Source: an uncultured Roseateles sp. | GTDB lineage: Bacteria > Pseudomonadota > Gammaproteobacteria > Burkholderiales > Burkholderiaceae | Length of the DNA: 7,641 nucleotides | Direction: 5' to 3' | Assembly: GCA_946480605.1 (NCBI GenBank) | Contig: CAMLKW010000210.1 | Location: 1 to 7,641, forward strand | Part shown: piece by piece, positions 1 to 5,298 of the stretch | Layout: every line of letters begins with the position of its first letter | Numbering within the stretch: position 1 is the first letter of the stretch | Translations under genes and position numbers: made by a program | Notes under the pieces: model-generated | Seen by the model: only the letters and a program-made list of their open reading frames with translations | Database searches by the model: none | What the model was told of the DNA's origin: nothing

Positions 1-569
1 TGAACGCGCAGATCGAGCCGCACTTCCTGTTCAACACGCTGGCCAACGTGAAGCGGCTGTACGAAACCCAGCCCGAGCGCGGCCGCCACATGCTGGTGGC
101 GCTGATCGCCTACCTGCGGGCGGCCCTGCCCGGCATGCGTCGGCACGAGTCCACGCTGGCCGACGAGCTGGAGCTGGTGCGCCACTACTTGGCCATCCTG
201 CAGATGCGCATGGGCGAGCGGCTCTCCTTCGACATCGACGCACCGGCCGAACTGCTGCAGGCCCACCTGCCCACGCTGGTGCTGCCCACGCTGGTGGAGA
301 ACGCCATCAAGCACGGCCTGTCGCCGCTGCCGGAAGGCGGCCACATCGCCATCCGCGCGCGGCCCGACGCTCAGGGCGGCCTCCACATCGAGGTGGCCGA
401 CAACGGCCAGGGGTTTGGCAGCGCCAGCGGCGGCGCCGGCGTGGGCCTGGCCAACACGCGCGCGCGGCTGGCAGCCCGCTTCGGCGACGCCGCCGCGCTG
501 GAGCTGGAGGCCGCCCAGCCGCGTGGCGTCATCGCCCGCGTGCGCCTCCCCGCGGAGGCTTTGTCGTGA
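1..569 (+). CDS. LytS/YehU-type sensor histidine kinase, C-terminal part (5' end outside window)
   Basis: This is the cytoplasmic kinase part of a membrane sensor that would phosphorylate the LytTR regulator at 1612-2379. The reading frame enters with codons starting at base 3 and ends at TGA 567-569, giving 188 visible residues. The H-box reads NAQIEPHFLFNTL, with the phospho-accepting His codon at 21-23. The N-box reads LPTLVENAIKHG, with the ATP-pocket Asn at 300-302. The G boxes are VADNGQGFG (393-419) and GVGLANTRARL (from 441). These are the hallmarks of the His_kinase plus HATPase_c pair (PF06580/PF02518), and every key residue is present, so the enzyme looks active. The transmembrane input domain must lie upstream of the window, so its stimulus cannot be read here. 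The stop overlaps the next start by 4 bp (GTGA, 566-569), implying one operon and coupled translation. Confidence 0.93.
   Translation, partial: NAQIEPHFLFNTLANVKRLYETQPERGRHMLVALIAYLRAALPGMRRHESTLADELELVRHYLAILQMRMGERLSFDIDAPAELLQAHLPTLVLPTLVENAIKHGLSPLPEGGHIAIRARPDAQGGLHIEVADNGQGFGSASGGAGVGLANTRARLAARFGDAAALELEAAQPRGVIARVRLPAEALS
554..558 (+). promoter_or_regulatory. Ribosome binding site GGAGG supporting the GTG start at 566
   Basis: A perfect GGAGG lies 7 bases before GTG 566, inside the end of the upstream kinase gene. It supports GTG 566 as the true start of the pseudokinase gene and the 4-bp overlap with the preceding stop. Confidence 0.75.
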
Positions 570-1615
570 TCCGCCACGTCCTGCGCTCCTGGGCATCGCT
601 GCGCTGGCAGGAGGCGCTGGTCTTCGCCGTCGCCGGCCTGCTGTTCGGCGCCATCGACCTGACCTCGCTGCTGGAGTTCAACCCCGGCGACCAGCTGCCG
701 CAGGTGCTGGCCCGCCACCTCAGCGTGCCGCTGGTCAGCGTCGCGGTGCTGCTGCTGTGCTGGCTGCCGGCCGCGCGCAGCAGCCCCATCCATCCGGCCC
801 GCCGCGCCCGGCTGGTGGCGGCCACGCTGCTGGGCTCGGTGCTGACCATCGCCATCGTCTATCCGCTGATCGCCACCCTGCCCTGGCCGTCGATGTGCGA
901 CCTCTACGTGGCCTTTCACGGCAAGCCCAACAAGTGCACCAACTTCCGCGCCACGGCCATCGTCGGCGACATGCTGTGGGTGTTCATGCCGGCGCTGATG
1001 ATCGTGGGCGTGCTGGAGTTCCGCGCGCTGCGCCGCCGCCAGGACCAGGCCGTGCAGGACCTGCTGCGCGAGCACAGCCAGCTGCGCCGCAACGCGCTGG
1101 CCTCGCAGTTGGCCGCCATGCAGGCGCAGGTGGACCCCAAGCTGCTGTTCGACGCGCTGGTCGCCGTGGAGCAGGCCTATGGCCGCCAGGCCCTCGACGC
1201 CAGCGCACGGCTGGAGCGCCTGATCAGCCACTTGCGCGTGGCGCTGCCGCGCCTGCGCGACACCGGCGCCACGCTGGCCGGCGAAGCCGAGCTGATTGCC
1301 AGCTACCTGGACCTGCTGCGCGACCTGAACGGCAGCCCGCCCACGTTCGAGGTGGACCTGGGCCCCCGCGCCAACGCCTGCCTGCCGCCCATGCTGCTGC
1401 TGCCGCTGGTGCAGCGCGCGCTGCGCATCGGCCGGCCCACGCGCTGCTGGCTGCGCGCCGGCCCGCCGCTGCGCCTGGGCTTCGACGAGGCCGGCCTGTG
1501 CAGCGACGATGCCGAGCTGGCGTCGCTGCGCGAGCGCCTGGCCGTGCTGGACGCGAAACTCAGCTGCCACAGCGCCGACGGCCGCACGGAATTCACCCTG
1601 GAGCTACCCGCATGA
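566..1615 (+). CDS. Membrane LytS-type histidine pseudokinase
   Basis: This is a 349-residue paralogue of the preceding kinase. Four hydrophobic segments (about residues 16-35, 52-70, 82-104 and 131-153) are followed by a helical linker and a His_kinase-like region from about 180. It aligns along its length with its neighbour (LISHLRVALPRL against LIAYLRAALPGM), but the functional residues are replaced. The H-box PHFLFN is PKLLFD, with Lys192 in place of the phospho-His (codon 1139-1141). The N-box VENAIKHG is VQRALRIG (282-289), without the Asn. The G-box DNGQGFG is FDEAGLC, and GVGLAN is AELASL. It should therefore neither autophosphorylate nor bind ATP in the usual way. A likely role is as a signal-sensing or dimerising partner of the upstream kinase or of the regulator. 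The start is GTG, with GGAGG 7 bases upstream. It overlaps the regulator gene by 4 bp (ATGA, 1612-1615). The frame is intact, so this is not a decayed pseudogene. Confidence 0.88.
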   Translation: MIRHVLRSWASLRWQEALVFAVAGLLFGAIDLTSLLEFNPGDQLPQVLARHLSVPLVSVAVLLLCWLPAARSSPIHPARRARLVAATLLGSVLTIAIVYPLIATLPWPSMCDLYVAFHGKPNKCTNFRATAIVGDMLWVFMPALMIVGVLEFRALRRRQDQAVQDLLREHSQLRRNALASQLAAMQAQVDPKLLFDALVAVEQAYGRQALDASARLERLISHLRVALPRLRDTGATLAGEAELIASYLDLLRDLNGSPPTFEVDLGPRANACLPPMLLLPLVQRALRIGRPTRCWLRAGPPLRLGFDEAGLCSDDAELASLRERLAVLDAKLSCHSADGRTEFTLELPA

Positions 1616-2379
1616 GCCTGTTCTCCCCCACCGCCGTCGTTGCCGAAGACGAGGAGGCGCTGCGCGGCGAGCTGGTCGAGCAACTGGGCCGGCTGTGGCC
1701 CGAGCTGAGCATCGTCGGTGAGGCCGCCGACGGCCTGGAGGCGCTGCGCCTGCTGGACCAGCACCGCCCCGACATCCTGTTCCTGGACATCGAGATGCCC
1801 GGCGCCAAGGGCATCGACGTGGCGCGCGAGGCCAATGGCCGGGCCCATGTGGTGTTCGTCACCGCCTACGACCAGTACGCCATCGCCGCCTTCGACCAGG
1901 GCGCGGTGGACTATCTGCTGAAACCGCTGGCCGGCGCGCGGCTGTTCACGGCCATCACGCGGCTGAAGGCGAGGCTGGGCCAGGCGCCCGCGGCGCTGGG
2001 CAGCGTGCTGGAGCAGTTGGGCAGCCGGGCAGCCGCGCCGACCGGCGGGCGTGCACCGCTGCGCTGGATCAACGCCTCGGTGGGCCAGACGCTGCGCCTC
2101 ATCACGGTGGACGAGGTGATGTTCTTCCAGAGCGACAACAAGTACACCCGGCTGGGGCTGAAGGACGGCGAGGCGCTGATCCGCAAGCCGCTGAAGGAGC
2201 TGATCGACGAGCTGGACCCGCAGCAGTTCTGGCAGATCCACCGCTCCACGCTGGTCAACGTGACCGCGATCGCGAGCGTGAGCCGCGACTTCCGCGGCCG
2301 CATGCAGATCAAGCTCAAGCACGGCGCCGAGACGCTGCTGGTGGCCGAGAGCTGCGCGCATCTGTTCCGGCAGATGTAG
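1612..2379 (+). CDS. LytTR-family response regulator (LytR/AlgR type)
   Basis: This 255-residue DNA-binding response regulator is the output of the upstream kinase pair. The receiver domain spans about residues 6-120. It has the acidic pair E12-D13, phospho-acceptor D59 in LFLDIEMPG, switch T84 and K104-P105 in YLLKPL. A linker of about 25 residues rich in Ala, Gly and Pro leads to a LytTR domain (about 148-255). Its typical features are VDEVMFFQSDNKYTRL, the IRKPLKELIDEL helix, FWQIHRSTLVNVTAI, and the terminal CAHLFRQM. The length fits the AlgR/LytR class. The start ATG overlaps the stop of the pseudokinase, with GGAG 8 bases upstream at 1600-1603. LytTR proteins bind paired direct repeats; no such pair is visible in this window, so its targets are unknown. 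It is the last gene of the operon. Its stop is 2 bp from the stop of the opposing ANTAR gene. Confidence 0.93.
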   Translation: MSLFSPTAVVAEDEEALRGELVEQLGRLWPELSIVGEAADGLEALRLLDQHRPDILFLDIEMPGAKGIDVAREANGRAHVVFVTAYDQYAIAAFDQGAVDYLLKPLAGARLFTAITRLKARLGQAPAALGSVLEQLGSRAAAPTGGRAPLRWINASVGQTLRLITVDEVMFFQSDNKYTRLGLKDGEALIRKPLKELIDELDPQQFWQIHRSTLVNVTAIASVSRDFRGRMQIKLKHGAETLLVAESCAHLFRQM

Positions 2380-2381
2380 GC

Positions 2382-3629
2382 TCAGCCCAGGATCAGCTGG
2401 AGCGACCCCTGCAATGCCTTGATCAGCTCCTCCAGTGCCTGCAGCAGCCGCTCGCTGCCCTGGTGCATGCGCTGCACCGCGTCGCCCTGCTCTACGCGCA
2501 GGCCCCTCAGCAGCACCAGCCAGGCCTCGTCCACGGCCGCGAAGGCGGGTTGCAGCGTCGGGCCGGCCAGCGGCGTGGCGCGGACCTCGTCGTAGGCCTT
2601 GATGAATTCGTCCAGCCCGGCGGCCAGGCCGCTGGCGTCGTGGCCCGGCATGACCTGGGCCAGCAGGCCTTCCTTGGCCAGGCTCTGGCTCAGCAGACGC
2701 AGCCGCGTGACCTGGGCCAGCAGGCCCACGGGGCGCTGGCCGGCGCGCTCGGACAGCCGCGCCACCAGCGTCTCGCTGGCTTCCAGCAGCCGCTGGGCGG
2801 CAAGGTCGCTGCGCGCCAGGTCGGGCGTGCGCGTGCGCAGCGCCGCGTCCAGCTGCGCCCAGGCGGTGGACACCGCGCCCAACTCCTCGCCCAGTTGGTG
2901 GCGCAGCAGCTCGGACAGCCGGGCCAGGTTGGCAGTGACGCGCTCGCTGGACGCATCCAGCAAGGCCTGCACCTCGCGGCGCTCGGGTGGCGCCAGCTTG
3001 GGCCACTGACGCAGCGCCTGCAGCTTGACCAGGCGCTGGCTCAGCATGCGCTGCGCGCCGGCGCGCTCCAGCGCCTCGGACAGCTCGGCCGTATGGACGA
3101 TGCCGCGCGCCACCTCGGGCAGCTTGGCCTGGGTCTGCATGGCCGTGTTGCGCAGCAGCGCGAACGCGGCGGCCTCGTCGATGCCGCGGGCCTGCATCAA
3201 CAGGCCCTTGGCGCGCTCGGTCCACTTGCGCTCGTCCAGCTTGGCTTGCGCCGCGCTGTCGCGCGCCTGCAGCTGCCGCGACAGGTCCGCCGCCCACTGC
3301 AGGCCCTCCGCGAGCTGGTCGGCCGGCACGTCGGCGGGCAGCCACAGCAGCGCGCCGCGTGCCAGCGCGGCCTGGCGCTGCTCGGGCGTGGGCGGCGGTG
3401 ACAGCAGCACCACGGGCAGGCCGAAGGCCCGATCGGAGTGCATCAGCCGGGCCAGCGAGGTGCAGTCGGGGCACCACAGCAGACCGAGGGCCGGCCCATC
3501 TTCGGGCGGCGCCAGCTCGGAAACGGTGCGCAGCGTCAAGCCGCGGGCGGCCAGATCGGCGGCCTGAGGGGGGACCTCGGGGCTGCAGATCAGCAATGAA
3601 AACGGGGGGAGGGAGGTGGTCTCGGACAT
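2382..3629 (-). CDS. ANTAR RNA-binding antiterminator with pseudo-receiver and PilJ/NarX-like sensor
   Basis: This is a 415-residue soluble protein with no membrane segments. Residues 10-117 look like a receiver domain without its phosphorylation residues: LGLLWCPDC stands where the Asp strand belongs, and LLWLPAD lacks the Lys. Residues 130-180 are an ANTAR domain (LDERKWTERAKGLLMQARGI, then AFALLRNTAM and KLPEVARGI), which binds six-base RNA loops and prevents termination. The rest is helical, with two copies of a PilJ-type (PF13675) signature: AGAQRMLSQRLVK at 191-202 and RLRLLSQSLAK at 309-319. This resembles the nitrate-binding P-box of NarX. The gene is divergent from the narK pair, whose leaders carry hexaloop hairpins, so nitrate-responsive control of narK transcripts is the likely job. 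Known relatives differ: NasR is NIT-ANTAR and NasT is receiver-ANTAR. ATG 3629 was chosen because the receiver fold starts just after it; the ribosome binding site is weak. A start further upstream is possible but would run into the regulatory region. Confidence 0.85.
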   Translation of the reverse strand: MSETTSLPPFSLLICSPEVPPQAADLAARGLTLRTVSELAPPEDGPALGLLWCPDCTSLARLMHSDRAFGLPVVLLSPPPTPEQRQAALARGALLWLPADVPADQLAEGLQWAADLSRQLQARDSAAQAKLDERKWTERAKGLLMQARGIDEAAAFALLRNTAMQTQAKLPEVARGIVHTAELSEALERAGAQRMLSQRLVKLQALRQWPKLAPPERREVQALLDASSERVTANLARLSELLRHQLGEELGAVSTAWAQLDAALRTRTPDLARSDLAAQRLLEASETLVARLSERAGQRPVGLLAQVTRLRLLSQSLAKEGLLAQVMPGHDASGLAAGLDEFIKAYDEVRATPLAGPTLQPAFAAVDEAWLVLLRGLRVEQGDAVQRMHQGSERLLQALEELIKALQGSLQLILG

Positions 3630-3644
3630 GGCTTCGGATCTCAC

Positions 3645-3660
3645 GCCCCAAAACGGCGCA
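3645..3660 (+). promoter_or_regulatory. NtrC-like enhancer site upstream of first narK
   Basis: GCCCCAAAACGGCGCA matches the classical NtrC half-site arrangement GCACC-N5-GGTGC at the outer GC and inner CC/GG positions, and has the A-rich centre. The same 16 bases recur exactly upstream of the second narK (5123-5138). The centre is about 65 bp before the predicted sigma-54 start. It is also only 16 bp before the ATG of the divergent ANTAR gene, so it could affect both. The assignment to NtrC is inference from motif and context. Confidence 0.6.
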
Positions 3661-3691
3661 AGAACCGGGCCAGCTTGCGGACAGCCGGGCA

Positions 3692-3705
3692 GGCACGGCG
3701 TTTGC
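3692..3705 (+). promoter_or_regulatory. Sigma-54 (RpoN) -24/-12 promoter of first narK
   Basis: GGCACGGCGTTTGC fits the consensus TGGCAC(A/G)-N4-TTGC: GG at 3692-3693, GC at 3704-3705, exactly 10 bases between. The predicted transcript start is about 3717. The aligned element before the second narK differs at one base (GGCACGGCGCTTGC). Together with the upstream NtrC-like site this indicates nitrogen-limitation control. Confidence 0.8.
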
Positions 3706-3716
3706 GATGAACGGAT

Positions 3717-3740
3717 GCTGCCTGCAATGGTGCGGGCGGC
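3717..3740 (+). promoter_or_regulatory. Hexaloop RNA hairpin, candidate ANTAR target, first narK leader
   Basis: Arms GCTGCCTGC (3717-3725) and GCGGGCGGC (3732-3740) form a 9-bp stem, two of the pairs being G-U, around the six-base loop AATGGT (3726-3731). The loop has A at position 1 and G at position 4, the conserved bases of the ANTAR-binding motif. The hairpin begins at the predicted sigma-54 transcript start. The 3' arm could instead pair in TGCGGG/CCCGCA (3731-3736 with 3744-3749), so the two forms exclude each other. ANTAR targets normally carry two such loops; a convincing second one was not found. Confidence 0.6.
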
Positions 3741-3762
3741 TTTCCCGCAGCGACGTATCGAT

Positions 3763-3789
3763 GCCGCCCTGGCACGCGTCGTGGGTGGC
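3763..3789 (+). promoter_or_regulatory. Second leader hairpin, possible attenuator, first narK
   Basis: GCCGCCC (3763-3769) pairs with GGGTGGC (3783-3789) through one G-U, leaving a 13-base loop. It ends 26 bases before the ATG. Its counterpart in the second leader has a different stem sequence but the same loop length and the same distances. Only TTCGG follows, not a U-tract, so intrinsic termination is doubtful. GGGCGGC in the 3' arm of the hexaloop hairpin (3734-3740) is perfectly complementary to the 5' arm here, allowing an alternative fold. Confidence 0.4.
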
Positions 3790-3815
3790 TTCGGCCGTTG
3801 CGCCTGGAGCCTCCG

Positions 3816-5069
3816 ATGTCCGCTTTCCAAAACTTCAAAAAGGCCGGCCACTGGCCCACGCTGCTGGCCGCCTTCCTGTACTTCGACTTCTGCTTCGCGA
3901 TCTGGGTGCTGAACGGCGCGATGGCGCCCTTCATCAGCGAGACCTTCGCGCTGACGCCGGCACAGAAGGGCTTCATGATCTCGGTGCCCATCCTGGCCGG
4001 CGCGCTGATGCGCTTCCCGCTGGGCGTGCTGGCCCAGTACATCGGCCGCAAGAACGCGGCGATGGTGGAAATGGGGCTGATCGTCGCGGCACTGGCCTTC
4101 GGCTTCGTCTTCGTCGACAGCTACGACTCGGTGCTGGCGATGGGCGTGCTGCTGGGCATCGCCGGCGCCAGCTTCGGCGTCGCGCTGAGTTTGGGTTCGG
4201 GCTGGTACCCGCCCAAGTACAAGGGTCTGGCCATGGGCATCGCTGGCGCCGGCAACTCGGGCACCGTGCTGGCCGTGCTGTTCGCGCCGCCGCTGGCCAC
4301 CCAGTTCGGCTGGCAGGCGGTCTACGGCCTGGCTGCCGCCACCATGCTGCTGCCCATGCTCGTCATGTGGTTCGCCGCCAAAGAACCGCCGGACCGCGAA
4401 CACCAGAGCTTCCGTGAGCACATCAGCTGTTTGTTCGAGAAGGACGGCTGGGCCTTCAGCCTGATCTACATCGTCACCTTCGGCGGCTTCATCGGCCTGG
4501 CGAGCTTCCTGCCCACCTATTTCTACGACCAGTTCAAGGTCACCAAGATCGAGGCCGGCCAGCTGACGATGCTGGCCACGCTGATGGGCTCGGCCGTGCG
4601 CATCGCCGGCGGCGCGCTGTCGGACCGCATCGGCGGCGTCAACACGCTGACCTGGGTGCTGGTGCTGGTGGCCGTATCGCTGCTGGCCTGCGGCATGGCG
4701 GGCGGCTCGCTGGTGCTGACCACGCTGCTGTTCATGCTGTGCTTCGCCGCCTTTGGCGCGGGCAATGGCGCGTTGTTCCAGCTGGTGCCGCTGCGCTGGC
4801 CGGTGACGACGGCCGTGGCCGGCTCCATGATCGGCGAGATCGGCGCCCTGGGTGGCGGCTTCCTGCCCAATGCGATGGGCCAGAGCAAGCAGCTCACGGG
4901 CAGCTATTTCTGGGGCTTCGTCGCGTTCGCGGTGCTGGCGGTGGCGATGCTGGTGATGCTGCGCGTGGTGCAGATCCGCTGGACCCGCACCTGGGCCGAG
5001 AAGGGTGGCCGCGCCCGCACCGTGCCCGCAGCCGATGATCAAGACCCGGTGAGCTACCAGCGCGCATGA
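3816..5069 (+). CDS. narK: NarK-family nitrate/nitrite MFS transporter, first copy
   Basis: This 417-residue inner-membrane transporter of the nitrate/nitrite porter branch of the major facilitator superfamily has about twelve hydrophobic segments. The conserved substrate arginines are visible as R66 in GALMRFPLG (helix 2) and R262 in GSAVRIAGG (helix 8), matching R89 and R305 of E. coli NarK. The two nitrate signatures appear as GIAGAGNSG (141-149) and FGAGNGALF (313-321). MFS motif A follows helix 2 (QYIGRKN). ATG 3816 is chosen because GGAG lies 6 bases upstream and the N-terminus MSAFQNFKKAGH aligns with the second copy; an in-frame TTG at 3798 is less likely. Sigma-54/NtrC control and the ANTAR leader point to nitrate uptake for assimilation. 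Whether it carries nitrate, nitrite or exchanges them cannot be read from the sequence. Confidence 0.92.
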   Translation: MSAFQNFKKAGHWPTLLAAFLYFDFCFAIWVLNGAMAPFISETFALTPAQKGFMISVPILAGALMRFPLGVLAQYIGRKNAAMVEMGLIVAALAFGFVFVDSYDSVLAMGVLLGIAGASFGVALSLGSGWYPPKYKGLAMGIAGAGNSGTVLAVLFAPPLATQFGWQAVYGLAAATMLLPMLVMWFAAKEPPDREHQSFREHISCLFEKDGWAFSLIYIVTFGGFIGLASFLPTYFYDQFKVTKIEAGQLTMLATLMGSAVRIAGGALSDRIGGVNTLTWVLVLVAVSLLACGMAGGSLVLTTLLFMLCFAAFGAGNGALFQLVPLRWPVTTAVAGSMIGEIGALGGGFLPNAMGQSKQLTGSYFWGFVAFAVLAVAMLVMLRVVQIRWTRTWAEKGGRARTVPAADDQDPVSYQRA

Positions 5070-5078
5070 ATGCGCCAA

Positions 5079-5101
5079 GGCGGTGCAGTCAGGGCACCGC
5101 C
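5079..5101 (+). repeat. Inverted repeat just after first narK
   Basis: GGCGGTGC (5079-5086) and GCACCGCC (5094-5101) form a perfect 8-bp stem with the 7-base loop AGTCAGG, starting 10 bases after the stop of the first narK. No T-run follows, so it is not a standard terminator. It may protect the 3' end of the first transcript or slow polymerase. The half-sites GGTGC and GCACC are in the reverse order to an NtrC site. Confidence 0.45.
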
Positions 5102-5122
5102 GCGTAGCGCGCCCACTGCAGC

Positions 5123-5138
5123 GCCCCAAAACGGCGCA
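5123..5138 (+). promoter_or_regulatory. NtrC-like enhancer site upstream of second narK
   Basis: This is an exact 16-base copy of the site at 3645-3660. Its flanks make a longer inverted repeat here, GCGCC (5121-5125) and GGCGC (5133-5137). The centre is about 64 bp before the predicted start of the second narK, the same distance as in the first leader, which argues for a retained function. Confidence 0.6.
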
Positions 5139-5151
5139 TTGATGGGCGTGC

Positions 5152-5177
5152 CGCCGTGCCTGAAAACGGGCACGGCG
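5152..5177. repeat. Perfect palindrome overlapping the -24 element of second narK
   Basis: CGCCGTGCC (5152-5160) and GGCACGGCG (5169-5177) are exact reverse complements around TGAAAACG. The right arm is the -24 part of the sigma-54 promoter. The first leader has only a weak version at the same place, GCCG and CGGC within 3684-3699. It could be an extra regulator site over the promoter, or chance pairing. It lies upstream of the predicted transcript start and so should not be an RNA structure from this promoter. Confidence 0.45.
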
Positions 5178-5182
5178 CTTGC
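5169..5182 (+). promoter_or_regulatory. Sigma-54 (RpoN) -24/-12 promoter of second narK
   Basis: GGCACGGCGCTTGC has GG at 5169-5170 and GC at 5181-5182 with the required 10-base spacing, and is followed by A as in the consensus TTGCA. The predicted transcript start is about 5194. Its presence means the second transporter need not depend on read-through from the first. Confidence 0.8.
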
Positions 5183-5197
5183 AGACATGGGGCGTGG

Positions 5198-5217
5198 GGC
5201 CCGCGATGGTGCGGGCC
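5198..5217 (+). promoter_or_regulatory. Hexaloop RNA hairpin, candidate ANTAR target, second narK leader
   Basis: GGCCCGC (5198-5204) and GCGGGCC (5211-5217) form a perfect 7-bp stem around GATGGT. The loop keeps G at position 4 and shares ATGGT with the first leader, but has G instead of the usual A at position 1. The loop begins about 12 bases after the predicted start, against about 10 in the first leader. A weaker response to the ANTAR protein is possible. Confidence 0.5.
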
Positions 5218-5241
5218 GCCTTCTCGCCGCGACGACCCAGC

Positions 5242-5272
5242 CGCCCAGGCGCACGTCCGCGGGGCCTGGGCG
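5242..5272 (+). promoter_or_regulatory. Second leader hairpin, possible attenuator, second narK
   Basis: CGCCCAGGC (5242-5250) and GCCTGGGCG (5264-5272) make a perfect 9-bp stem with a 13-base loop. It starts 37 bases after the start of the hexaloop and ends 26 bases before the ATG, both exactly as in the first leader. TCGGAATT follows, which is a poor U-tract. A structured RNA element is likely; termination is unproven. Confidence 0.45.
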
Positions 5273-5298
5273 TCGGAATTGCCCGATCAAGCCCCAAG

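Noticed and set aside
371..1570. Long open frame on the - strand opposite the kinase genes
   Set aside because: Its translation is low-complexity and rich in Gln, Ala, Arg and His, a usual by-product of high-GC genes; the + strand kinase family match explains the region.
1303..3696. Open - strand frame of nearly 800 codons
   Set aside because: Its translation is Ala/Arg/Gly-rich with no domain, and it covers both the LytTR gene (opposite strand) and the ANTAR gene in another frame.
3731..3749. TGCGGG/CCCGCA hairpin as an intrinsic terminator
   Set aside because: A 6-bp stem with no U-tract (GCGACG follows) and only a 4-bp equivalent in the second leader; kept only as a competing fold.
3747..3764. 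Possible second hexaloop (ACGTAT) overlapping the second stem of the first leader
   Set aside because: The stem contains a G-A mismatch, loop position 4 is T rather than G, and the second leader cannot form it.
5279..5290. TTGCCCGATCAA as an FNR box
   Set aside because: It is 12 rather than 14 bases long and half of the first half-site is wrong; it also lies downstream of the predicted transcript start.
5179..5298. N-terminal extension of the second narK by 40 residues
   Set aside because: It would translate the -12 element, hexaloop and second hairpin, and has no counterpart in the first copy.
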